A stretch of 12,334 bases of DNA from NCBI GenBank assembly GCA_964370095.1, contig CAYJHJ010000063.1:1-12334 (forward strand). Direction: 5' to 3'. Made by a program: the position numbers and the translations under genes. Source of the DNA: CAYJAZ01 sp964370095 (GTDB lineage Bacteria > Desulfobacterota > Desulfovibrionia > Desulfovibrionales > Desulfovibrionaceae). Shown piece after piece: positions 1 to 5,822 of the stretch (the first letter of the stretch is position 1; each line of letters begins with the position of its first letter). The notes below the pieces were generated by a model. It was not told the origin of the DNA. It did not search any database and saw only the letters and a program-made list of their open reading frames with translations.

Positions 1-22
1 ATTTTGTGCTAACAGCCAAAAT
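1..22 (-). terminator. Possible terminator hairpin after the antiporter gene
   Basis: Six-base arms ATTTTG (1-6) and CAAAAT (17-22) pair, and GCT/AGC (8-10 with 14-16) extends the stem past one bulged base to a three-base loop. It starts six bases beyond the antiporter stop codon, the right place for a terminator. The T-run that would confirm it would lie outside the window, so this is only a candidate. Confidence 0.35.
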
Positions 23-27
23 CTTTC

Positions 28-1449
28 TTATAAGAAGAATATGTAGGATACCACGACAAAGATAGGCACCAAGAAACCTACTGACCAAGCCATATACCCG
101 AAGAATGAAGGCATTGTTACGCCTTGATCTTGAGCGATTGCACGCACCATGAAGTTAGGAGCATTACCGATATAAGTAACCGCACCCATAAACACAGCAC
201 CGGCTGAAATTGCCATCAAGGTTTTTGCGCCTTCGTTCATAAGATAAGCTGCGTCGCCACCTGCTGTATTGAAGAATACAAGGTAAGTCGGTGCATTATC
301 CAAGAAGGCTGAAAGTGTTCCTGTTACCCAGAAATACATCATATTGTTTGCACTTCCGTCCGCATTTGAAACAAGGCTTACAACAGAAGCAAGTTCGCCG
401 TTCACACCTGCTTTTAGAATAGTAAGGGCAGGAATCATGCTAAGGAAAATACCTATAAAGAGTTTTGCAACTTCAGCAATAGGTTCCCAGTTAAAGCCAT
501 TCATATCACGACATTCTTTTGTTGTAAGTTTAAGTGAAACACCTGCAATAACAAGCAATAAGAAGTCTTTGAGCATATTTTGATATTCATAATGGACATG
601 ATAAATATCAACATATCCACCCGGTTTCCATGAGCCTGACATCAATACGCAAGCAACAACACCTGCTAAAAGAATGAAGTTTACTTTGCCGTCAAAGCCA
701 AGTTTTTCATCAGATTTAATTTCTTGAGTTGGTCTGCCTTCTTTATTGTATAAAATAGTGTCAAGCACAAAGTATACAACTAAAAGGAAAGCACAGATAA
801 TGAGCATGGGAAGAAGAAGATTTGTTGTTGTCCAGAAGAAGCTAACGCCTTTCAAGAAGCCAAGGAATAATGGAGGATCGCCAAGAGGTGAAAGTGAACC
901 ACCCACGTTTGCAACCAAGAAAATAAAGAATACGATTTGGTGAACACGATATTTTCTGTGTGCATTTGCACGAAGCATTGGGCGAATAAGAAGCATTGCA
1001 GCACCTGTTGTTCCCATCAAGGAAGCAATTGCAGCACCAACAGCTAAAATAATTGTGTTTACCATTGGTGTTCCCACTAATGAACCCTTGAGGCGAATAC
1101 CGCCGGCAACAGTGAACAGTGAGAATAAAAGAATGATAAATGGAATGTAATCCAACACAAGGATATGAATTACTTCATAAATTGTAATTGCTGAACCATA
1201 ATAAAAGAAACATGGAATTACAAAGGCAAGGCCCCAACCCAAAGCTACTTTTCCATAGTTGTGATGCCAAAAATGCGGCACTAAAATCGGTCCAAGTGCG
1301 ATGGATAAAAGCATACACACAAATGGAATAACCCACATAACTGACATATCAGTAGGTAAGTGAGCAGCACCTTCAGCTGCAAAAGCAGAAAGTGGCATCA
1401 AAACAAATGCGAAAAGCGCATAAAAACATTTTGCAAAAAATGATTGCAT
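28..1449 (-). CDS. Sodium:proton antiporter-like membrane transporter (NhaD/CitMHS type)
   Basis: A 473-residue polytopic inner-membrane protein, probably exchanging Na+ for H+ or carrying an organic anion. It belongs to the ion-transporter superfamily that includes NhaD, ArsB and CitMHS. About a dozen hydrophobic segments are visible. Family-like motifs are GTTGAAMLLIRP near 146-157, NVGGSLSPLGDPP near 181-193, LDNAPTYLVFF near 383-393 and YIGNAPNFMV near 426-435; the two re-entrant-like Asn/Pro/Gly segments are typical of the two halves of this fold. The first 25 residues look like a signal sequence ending in AFA-A, although it may be an uncleaved first membrane helix. The start is supported by a strong GGGAGG ribosome binding site about ten bases upstream. 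Related Desulfovibrio proteins are, from memory, often named sodium:proton antiporter or putative citrate transporter. The family is fairly sure; the substrate cannot be read from the sequence. Confidence 0.8.
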   Translation of the reverse strand: MQSFFAKCFYALFAFVLMPLSAFAAEGAAHLPTDMSVMWVIPFVCMLLSIALGPILVPHFWHHNYGKVALGWGLAFVIPCFFYYGSAITIYEVIHILVLDYIPFIILLFSLFTVAGGIRLKGSLVGTPMVNTIILAVGAAIASLMGTTGAAMLLIRPMLRANAHRKYRVHQIVFFIFLVANVGGSLSPLGDPPLFLGFLKGVSFFWTTTNLLLPMLIICAFLLVVYFVLDTILYNKEGRPTQEIKSDEKLGFDGKVNFILLAGVVACVLMSGSWKPGGYVDIYHVHYEYQNMLKDFLLLVIAGVSLKLTTKECRDMNGFNWEPIAEVAKLFIGIFLSMIPALTILKAGVNGELASVVSLVSNADGSANNMMYFWVTGTLSAFLDNAPTYLVFFNTAGGDAAYLMNEGAKTLMAISAGAVFMGAVTYIGNAPNFMVRAIAQDQGVTMPSFFGYMAWSVGFLVPIFVVVSYIFFL

Positions 1450-1497
1450 TGAGGTTTTCCTCCCTAAAATAACAAAATTGTATTTAAAATCTAATAT

Positions 1498-1526
1498 ATA
1501 TTACACTACATTTTATATAAATTCAA
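1498..1526 (-). promoter_or_regulatory. Candidate promoter of the antiporter gene
   Basis: On the minus strand a TTGAAT -35 (1521-1526) and a TAATAT -10 (1498-1503) are separated by 17 bases, about 50 bases before the antiporter ATG. The surroundings are very AT-rich, so chance matches are likely. Confidence 0.35.
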
Positions 1527-1540
1527 CAAAAAAATAGTAT

Positions 1541-1559
1541 AAAAAATATCTTATTTTTT
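1541..1559 (-). terminator. Weak AT-only hairpin after rlmE
   Basis: AAAAAATA (1541-1548) and TATTTTTT (1552-1559) form an eight-pair stem with a three-base loop, about a dozen bases past the rlmE stop codon. The stem holds no GC pair, so it would be a weak terminator at best. It could separate rlmE from the antiporter gene downstream on the same strand. Confidence 0.3.
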
Positions 1560-1571
1560 GATTATTGAGTT

Positions 1572-2180
1572 TTATTCGTCTTTATCTTTAAATGCCTTAA
1601 AATCCACACCTACAGTGAAAATCTCTTTGCTTTCTTGCCGCGAACTGGCAGGTTTAAAGTTTCGAACTGAGCTAAAATATGGTTTCAATTCTTTGGCAAG
1701 CATTTGAAAATCCGGCCCCATAAAAATTTTGCAAATAAAAATTCCCTGCGGCTTCAAATATTTTTTCGCAACTTCAAAGGCTTCAAGGCATAATTCCAAA
1801 GAGCGTGTTTGATCTGTAAACTTTGTGCCTGTTGTTGCCGGTGCCATATCGCTCATCACGCAATCAAAAGGGGCGTGTGATTTTAAAACCTCTTCAAATT
1901 CTTCACTTCTATTAAATATATCTTCCTGATAAAAAACAACATTTCTAGGAAATTTTGTTTCAGTGGTTTGTATATCACAAGCAACCACCAAACCTTGCTC
2001 ACCAACATATTCGCTTGCGCCTAAAGACCAAGAACCTGGTGCAGCACCAAGATCTAAAACCTTCATTCCTTTTTTGAATATTTTGAATTTTTTATTTAAT
2101 TCTTTTAGTTTATAGACTGAACGAGCAGGATAATTTTCTGTTTTTGCTTTTAAAAAATAGTGGTCTCTATAATTTTTCAC
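1572..2180 (-). CDS. rlmE: 23S rRNA (uridine-2'-O-)-methyltransferase RlmE (FtsJ/RrmJ)
   Basis: RlmE 2'-O-methylates U2552 in the A-loop of 23S rRNA using S-adenosylmethionine, a late step of large-subunit assembly in the cytoplasm. The protein starts VKNYRDHYFLKAK and has 202 residues, close to the 209 of the E. coli enzyme. The SAM-binding motif DLGAAPGSWS is at about 43-52. The K-D-K-E catalytic tetrad is complete: K24 (in SVYKL), D111 (SDMAP), K151 (ICKIF) and E186 (after KPASSR). The GTG at 2178-2180 is chosen as start because AGGG lies eight bases upstream, because homologues begin with the same (M)K-YRDHYFLKA sequence, and because a promoter at 2209-2237 overlaps or lies downstream of the two upstream in-frame ATG codons. 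It is followed on the same strand by the antiporter gene 122 bases away; no functional link is apparent. Confidence 0.93.
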   Translation of the reverse strand: MKNYRDHYFLKAKTENYPARSVYKLKELNKKFKIFKKGMKVLDLGAAPGSWSLGASEYVGEQGLVVACDIQTTETKFPRNVVFYQEDIFNRSEEFEEVLKSHAPFDCVMSDMAPATTGTKFTDQTRSLELCLEAFEVAKKYLKPQGIFICKIFMGPDFQMLAKELKPYFSSVRNFKPASSRQESKEIFTVGVDFKAFKDKDE

Positions 2181-2208
2181 TTTCTTTTCCCTTTTTTTTA
2201 TGTTATAC

Positions 2209-2237
2209 ATAGTACATAGAATTTTTTTATATGTCAA
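2209..2237 (-). promoter_or_regulatory. Candidate promoter of rlmE
   Basis: A perfect TTGACA -35 (2232-2237, minus strand) and a TACTAT -10 (2209-2214) are 17 bases apart. Transcription would start near 2202, leaving a leader of about 20 bases before the GTG start at 2180. The -10 shares bases with an upstream in-frame ATG, which argues against that ATG being used. Confidence 0.5.
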
Positions 2238-2290
2238 ATATAAGCCATACAAGCCTTAAAATGTTTTTTTTAGTGCCTTTATTAGCGAGC

Positions 2291-2319
2291 TTGACAAAGA
2301 ATCAAGAAGTTGCTAAAAG
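2291..2319 (+). promoter_or_regulatory. Candidate distal promoter of desulfoferrodoxin
   Basis: A perfect TTGACA (2291-2296) is followed after 17 bases by TAAAAG (2314-2319), a four-of-six -10. If used, the transcript would carry a leader of about 100 bases including the Fur/PerR-like palindrome and the surrounding inverted repeat. The -10 is weak, so this is one of two alternatives. Confidence 0.35.
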
Positions 2320-2333
2320 TAATCATTCCTAAT

Positions 2334-2370
2334 AAAAGCTAAGATTTTGGATGATAATCATTGAGCTTTT
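2334..2370 (+). repeat. Inverted repeat enclosing the operator-like palindrome
   Basis: Perfect seven-base arms AAAAGCT (2334-2340) and AGCTTTT (2364-2370) enclose 23 bases that hold the ATGAT-A-ATCAT palindrome. The right arm runs on into more T (six T at 2367-2372), so in RNA from the distal promoter this could act as a weak attenuator-like hairpin. Its role is unknown. Confidence 0.45.
2351..2361. promoter_or_regulatory. Fur/PerR-like operator upstream of desulfoferrodoxin
   Basis: ATGAT-A-ATCAT is a perfect 5-1-5 palindrome. Laid on the classical 19-base Fur consensus (GATAATGATAATCATTATC), the stretch 2351-2362 matches twelve consecutive core positions, while both outer flanks do not match. 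It touches the -35 of the proximal promoter (2361-2389), where a bound repressor would block RNA polymerase. Fur-family proteins (Fur for iron, PerR for peroxide) commonly control oxidative-stress genes, and dfx and rubredoxin genes are typical targets in Desulfovibrio. Which family member binds here cannot be told from sequence. Confidence 0.5.
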
Positions 2371-2389
2371 TTATCAGTAATATTTTAAT
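2361..2389 (+). promoter_or_regulatory. Candidate proximal promoter of desulfoferrodoxin
   Basis: TTGAGC (2361-2366) and TTTAAT (2384-2389, five of six) are spaced by 17 bases and end 35 bases before the ATG at 2425. The -35 abuts the Fur/PerR-like palindrome, which makes this the more sensible regulated promoter. Confidence 0.45.
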
Positions 2390-2424
2390 AAATTTACTGT
2401 AAATTAAATAAATGGAGATTAATT

Positions 2425-2802
2425 ATGGTTGAAAAATTTGAAGTATACAAATGCGATGGATGTGGAGCAATAGTTGAAGTGTTCCACGCTGCAAAAGGTG
2501 AACTTTCCTGCTGCAACACACCAATGAAACACCTTAAAGAAGGCACAACAGATGCCGCTTTAGAAAAGCACGTTCCACAAGTTGAAAAAACTCCTGATGG
2601 TTACAAAATCAGCGTTGGTTCAGTTTTACACCCAATGACTGATGAGCATTATATTGAATGGATTGAAGTAATTTCAGATCGTCAACGCGTGTTCCACCTC
2701 AAACCAGGTCAAGAACCTGTGGTTGAAGTAAAGTGTGATTGTGATATTGATAAATTGGTTGTTCGCGAATATTGCAATCTTCACGGATTGTGGAAAAACT
2801 AG
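2425..2802 (+). CDS. dfx: Desulfoferrodoxin (superoxide reductase)
   Basis: Two-iron superoxide reductase (also called Rbo) that reduces superoxide to hydrogen peroxide in the cytoplasm without making oxygen, using electrons from rubredoxin. It has 125 residues, the usual length. The N-terminal desulforedoxin-like domain carries the centre I cysteines C10, C13, C29 and C30. The C-terminal domain carries the centre II ligands H49, H69, H75, C117 and H120, plus the E47-K48 pair that contributes to catalysis. All key residues are present. An unusual C-D-C at 104-106 lies a dozen residues before the centre II cysteine, where the Desulfovibrio protein I remember has no cysteine. GGAG sits about ten bases before the ATG. 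The rubredoxin gene follows 144 bases downstream and is the natural electron donor. Two candidate promoters and a Fur/PerR-like palindrome precede the gene. Confidence 0.97.
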   Translation: MVEKFEVYKCDGCGAIVEVFHAAKGELSCCNTPMKHLKEGTTDAALEKHVPQVEKTPDGYKISVGSVLHPMTDEHYIEWIEVISDRQRVFHLKPGQEPVVEVKCDCDIDKLVVREYCNLHGLWKN

Positions 2803-2884
2803 TAAAGCACTTTAGCTCTGTAAGCTTTAGCAACAAGTTAAAATTAGATTTTCTCGAAATAAGAATTTTGCGTCAAAGGCAAAT

Positions 2885-2913
2885 CTTAAAGATAAAAGAT
2901 TTAATTATATAAT
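2885..2913 (+). promoter_or_regulatory. Possible internal promoter before rubredoxin
   Basis: A perfect TATAAT (2908-2913) lies 33 bases before the rubredoxin ATG inside a ten-base palindrome ATTATATAAT. The hexamer 17 bases upstream, CTTAAA (2885-2890), is a poor -35, so an activator or an alternative spacing would be needed. Rubredoxin may instead be read from the dfx promoter, since no good terminator separates the two. Confidence 0.35.
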
Positions 2914-2946
2914 GTCAATAACTTTTAAACCGAATGGAGAATTATT

Positions 2947-3084
2947 ATGAAATATGAATGTCAAGTATGCGGTTATGTTTATGACCCTTCAGAAAACAAC
3001 GATGTTGAATTTAGCGCTCTTCCTGATGATTGGGCTTGCCCTCTTTGCGGCGTAGACAAAAGCCAATTTGCACCGGCTGAATAA
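2947..3084 (+). CDS. rub: Rubredoxin
   Basis: A one-iron electron carrier of 45 residues. The Fe(Cys)4 ligands are visible as C5-x-x-C8-G-Y and C31-P-L-C34-G, with the conserved YVYDP (10-14) and LPDDWACP (25-32) segments. It lacks the loop of about seven residues that makes most rubredoxins 52-54 residues long, and resembles the 45-residue rubredoxin known from Desulfovibrio desulfuricans. A GGAGA ribosome binding site lies eight or so bases before the ATG. Placed between desulfoferrodoxin and the flavodiiron oxidase, it should donate electrons to both: to centre II for superoxide reduction and to the FMN of the oxidase for oxygen reduction. A strong terminator follows 30 bases later. Confidence 0.97.
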   Translation: MKYECQVCGYVYDPSENNDVEFSALPDDWACPLCGVDKSQFAPAE

Positions 3085-3113
3085 GAAATGAGCAGATTAT
3101 AAAAACAAATACT

Positions 3114-3141
3114 AAAAGGGCAGAATAAAACTGCCCTTTTT
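3114..3141 (+). terminator. Rho-independent terminator after rubredoxin
   Basis: AAAAGGGCAG (3114-3123) pairs perfectly with CTGCCCTTTT (3131-3140) around a seven-base loop and continues into T. It ends the dfx-rub unit, so the flavodiiron gene 48 bases downstream needs read-through or its own promoter. Confidence 0.85.
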
Positions 3142-3188
3142 AAGCTCAAAAAGAAACTGGTTTAGATAATTTTTATAAAGGTTATATT

Positions 3189-4421
3189 ATGAAAAAAACA
3201 ATGCTTGCAAAAGATGTATATTGGGTTGGAGCTATAGATTTTAATCTTCGCTCTTTTCACCACTATTCCACATCACCCAGAGGCTCAACTTACAATGCTT
3301 ATTTCATTGATGATGAGAAAAAGACCCTTATAGATACTGTATCACATGAATATTATGATACTTTAGTTTCACACTTAGACACTCATTTAGAAAATAAAAA
3401 ACTTGATTATATTATTTGCCAGCACTTTGAAAGAGACCATGCAGGCACCTTGCCTGAAATCATGGCAAAATATAAACCTGATGTTTTATATTGCTCAAAA
3501 CTTGGCTTACAATCATTAAAAGGTCAGTTTGACACAACAGGCTGGAATATCAAAGCGGTTGAAGACGGTGAAACAATTTCTTTAGGCACAAAAAAAGTAA
3601 CTTTCTATGAAACAAGAATGTTGCATTGGCCAGACAGCATGATTTCACATTTACAAAATGAAGATGGCTGTAATGAACATTGCAATATACTCTTCACAAA
3701 CGATATTTTCGGCCAAAATATTGCTTGTGCCGAACGCTTTGTTGATAGCTTTGATAAAGGAATTTTATACGAAGAATTGAAAAATTATTATGCTAATATC
3801 ATTCTTCCTTACAGTAATATTGTATTGAAAGCCTTGGAAAAAGTTGTAAATAATATTGGCGAAGTAGATATGCTTGCCCCTGATCACGGGCTTATTTTCA
3901 GAACAAAAGAAGATATTGACTTTGTTTATAAAGCATACACTGAATTTGCTACACAAAGTTTCAAAAAATCTGCAATTATTGCTTATGATTCTATGTGGTA
4001 TGCAACGCAAAAAATGGCTGAACTTATAGGCGAGGTTTTGTATGAAGAAGGTATTCCTTATATACTTTTAGACGTGCAAAAAAACCATGTTGCCGAAGTT
4101 ATGAATTATGTGATGGATTCTTCAATAATCCTTCTTGGCTCTTCCACAAGAAACAACCTTCCAATGACAAGCATGGCAGCTTTGATAAACCACCTTACAG
4201 GCTTAGCACCTAAAAACAGATACGGTGCAGCTTTTGGATCATACGGTTGGTCAGGTGAAGCGCCAAAACTTCTTACAGAAAGCCTTGAAAAAATGAAATT
4301 TAATATTCTAGCTGAACCTTTACGCATACAATACGGTGTAAACAAAGAACAAGAAGAAGCTTGTAAAGAGTTTGCAAAAAAACTTGCAGATGCGATAAAT
4401 GCAATTCCTGCTGAAGCTTAA
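3189..4421 (+). CDS. roo: Rubredoxin:oxygen oxidoreductase (flavodiiron protein)
   Basis: Cytoplasmic flavodiiron protein that takes electrons from rubredoxin and reduces oxygen to water; some family members also reduce nitric oxide. It has 410 residues in the standard two-domain layout. The N-terminal metallo-beta-lactamase-like domain (about 1-255) carries the diiron ligands H79-x-E81-x-D83-H84, H146, D172 and H233. The C-terminal flavodoxin domain (about 262-405) binds FMN through the loops YDSMWYATQ (266-274), GSSTRNNLP (317-325) and GSYGWSGEA (350-358). There is no rubredoxin or flavin-reductase extension, so a separate donor is needed, in agreement with the rubredoxin gene just upstream. 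AAAGG lies about seven bases before the ATG. Clustering with dfx and rub follows the Desulfovibrio arrangement. No clear promoter was found between the upstream terminator and the start. Confidence 0.95.
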   Translation: MKKTMLAKDVYWVGAIDFNLRSFHHYSTSPRGSTYNAYFIDDEKKTLIDTVSHEYYDTLVSHLDTHLENKKLDYIICQHFERDHAGTLPEIMAKYKPDVLYCSKLGLQSLKGQFDTTGWNIKAVEDGETISLGTKKVTFYETRMLHWPDSMISHLQNEDGCNEHCNILFTNDIFGQNIACAERFVDSFDKGILYEELKNYYANIILPYSNIVLKALEKVVNNIGEVDMLAPDHGLIFRTKEDIDFVYKAYTEFATQSFKKSAIIAYDSMWYATQKMAELIGEVLYEEGIPYILLDVQKNHVAEVMNYVMDSSIILLGSSTRNNLPMTSMAALINHLTGLAPKNRYGAAFGSYGWSGEAPKLLTESLEKMKFNILAEPLRIQYGVNKEQEEACKEFAKKLADAINAIPAEA

Positions 4422-4458
4422 ACACACAATCGAAGGCGAAGTATAACTCGCTAGTATA

Positions 4459-4464
4459 TATAAT
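4459..4464 (+). promoter_or_regulatory. Possible -10 element before cydA
   Basis: A perfect TATAAT lies 22 bases before the cydA ATG, but no -35 hexamer is recognisable 16-18 bases upstream. There is also no terminator in the 65 bases between the flavodiiron gene and cydA, so read-through from upstream is equally possible. Confidence 0.25.
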
Positions 4465-4486
4465 TTTATTTACAAGGAGAAAGAAT

Positions 4487-5818
4487 ATGGATTTTGACGT
4501 TGTTCTGCTTTCTAGAATTCAATTTGCAGTTGCAGTTTTTTTCCACTTCATTTTCGTGCCACTTACTCTAGGCCTTTCCGTACTTATCGCTTTCATGGAA
4601 ACAGCCTATGTATACACAAATAATGAAGAATGGAAAAGAATGGCAAAATTCTGGGGAAAACTTTTTATTATCAACTTTACTTTAGGGGTTGTTACAGGCA
4701 TCACCTTAGAATTCCAATTTGGTACTAACTGGTCAAGGTATTCAGAATTTGTAGGTGATATTTTCGGCTCCTTGCTTGCGATTGAAGCAAGTGTTGCCTT
4801 CTTCTTAGAATCTACATTTATCGCAGTTTGGCACTTTGGTTGGGATAAAGTAAGCAAAAAAGTTCACTGTGTTGCTATTTGGTTAGTTGCTATTGCTTCA
4901 AACCTTTCAGCTATTTGGATTATTTTAGCAAATGGCTTTATGCATAACCCTGTTGGCTATCATATTCAAAATGGTAGGGCTGAATTGGCAGATTTTACTG
5001 CTGTTCTCACAAATCCTTATGCATGGGGCATTTTCTTTCATAACATGGTTGCCTCATTCATGCTTGCAGGCTTCTTTATGTTAGGCATTTCAGCTTGGCA
5101 CTTAATTCGTAAAAGCAATGTTGACTTTTTCAACCGCTCTTTCAAACTTGCGGCCGGCTTTACATTAGCTATGGCTCTATTAGTTGCAGTATTTGGTCAC
5201 CAAGAAGGATTAAAAGTTGCAAAATATCAGCCTGCTAAACTTGCCGCTATGGAATCGCATTGGGAAACTCAAACACATGCACCTATGTATTTGCTTACAT
5301 TCCCTGATGAAGAAAACAATAAAAACTTTTTTGAATTTATTAAAATTCCAAGCATTTTATCGATCTTAGCTTTCAATGATCCTGCAGCTGAAGTAAAGGG
5401 TTTAAATTCATTCCCTGAGGGTGATACTCCTCCTGTTGCAATTTCTTTCCTTTCATTTAGGGCGATGGTTGGACTTGGATCACTCTTTATCTTGCTTGCA
5501 TTTTTTGCATTCATTAAAAGAAATTCCATTGCTGACAATCCACTCTTGGCAAAAATCTTAATTTGGAATATTCCTCTTCCTTATTTTGCTATTGCTTTTG
5601 GCTGGATGCTTACTGAAGTTGGCCGCCAACCTTGGATTGTGTATAATCTTATGCGCACAACTGATGCTGTTTCGCCTGTTCCGGGCTCATCTGTTGCCAT
5701 CTCACTTGCTGCATTTATCGGTGTTTATTCCTTACTTGGTGCCTTAGATATTTATCTTATTGCCAAATATGCAAGAAAAGGCCCAAAACCACTTACAATA
5801 GCTGAAGATAAGGAGTAA
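4487..5818 (+). CDS. cydA: Cytochrome bd quinol oxidase subunit I
   Basis: Haem-bearing subunit of the membrane cytochrome bd oxidase, which oxidises quinol and reduces oxygen to water with high affinity. It has 443 residues and about nine membrane helices. Haem ligands and conserved residues are recognisable by comparison with E. coli CydA: H20 and H185 (haem ligands), M327 within SFRAMVGLG (haem b558 ligand), E100 and E108 (proton path and haem d region), and the GRQPW signature at 379-383. The quinol-binding Q-loop begins with K251 and E256 (AKLAAMESHWE), matching the K252/E257 pair of E. coli. The protein lacks the long insert of E. coli-type enzymes and so belongs to the short-Q-loop group. 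AAGGAGA lies about eight bases before the ATG. cydB follows after four bases. No cydDC or cydX is in the window. Confidence 0.97.
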   Translation: MDFDVVLLSRIQFAVAVFFHFIFVPLTLGLSVLIAFMETAYVYTNNEEWKRMAKFWGKLFIINFTLGVVTGITLEFQFGTNWSRYSEFVGDIFGSLLAIEASVAFFLESTFIAVWHFGWDKVSKKVHCVAIWLVAIASNLSAIWIILANGFMHNPVGYHIQNGRAELADFTAVLTNPYAWGIFFHNMVASFMLAGFFMLGISAWHLIRKSNVDFFNRSFKLAAGFTLAMALLVAVFGHQEGLKVAKYQPAKLAAMESHWETQTHAPMYLLTFPDEENNKNFFEFIKIPSILSILAFNDPAAEVKGLNSFPEGDTPPVAISFLSFRAMVGLGSLFILLAFFAFIKRNSIADNPLLAKILIWNIPLPYFAIAFGWMLTEVGRQPWIVYNLMRTTDAVSPVPGSSVAISLAAFIGVYSLLGALDIYLIAKYARKGPKPLTIAEDKE

Positions 5819-5822
5819 TTGT

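Noticed and set aside
2803..2946. Terminator hairpin between dfx and rubredoxin (AAAATT and AATTTT arms near 2840-2875)
   Set aside because: The arms are AT-only, the inner stem has mismatches and no T-run follows. Read-through from dfx to rub seems more likely.
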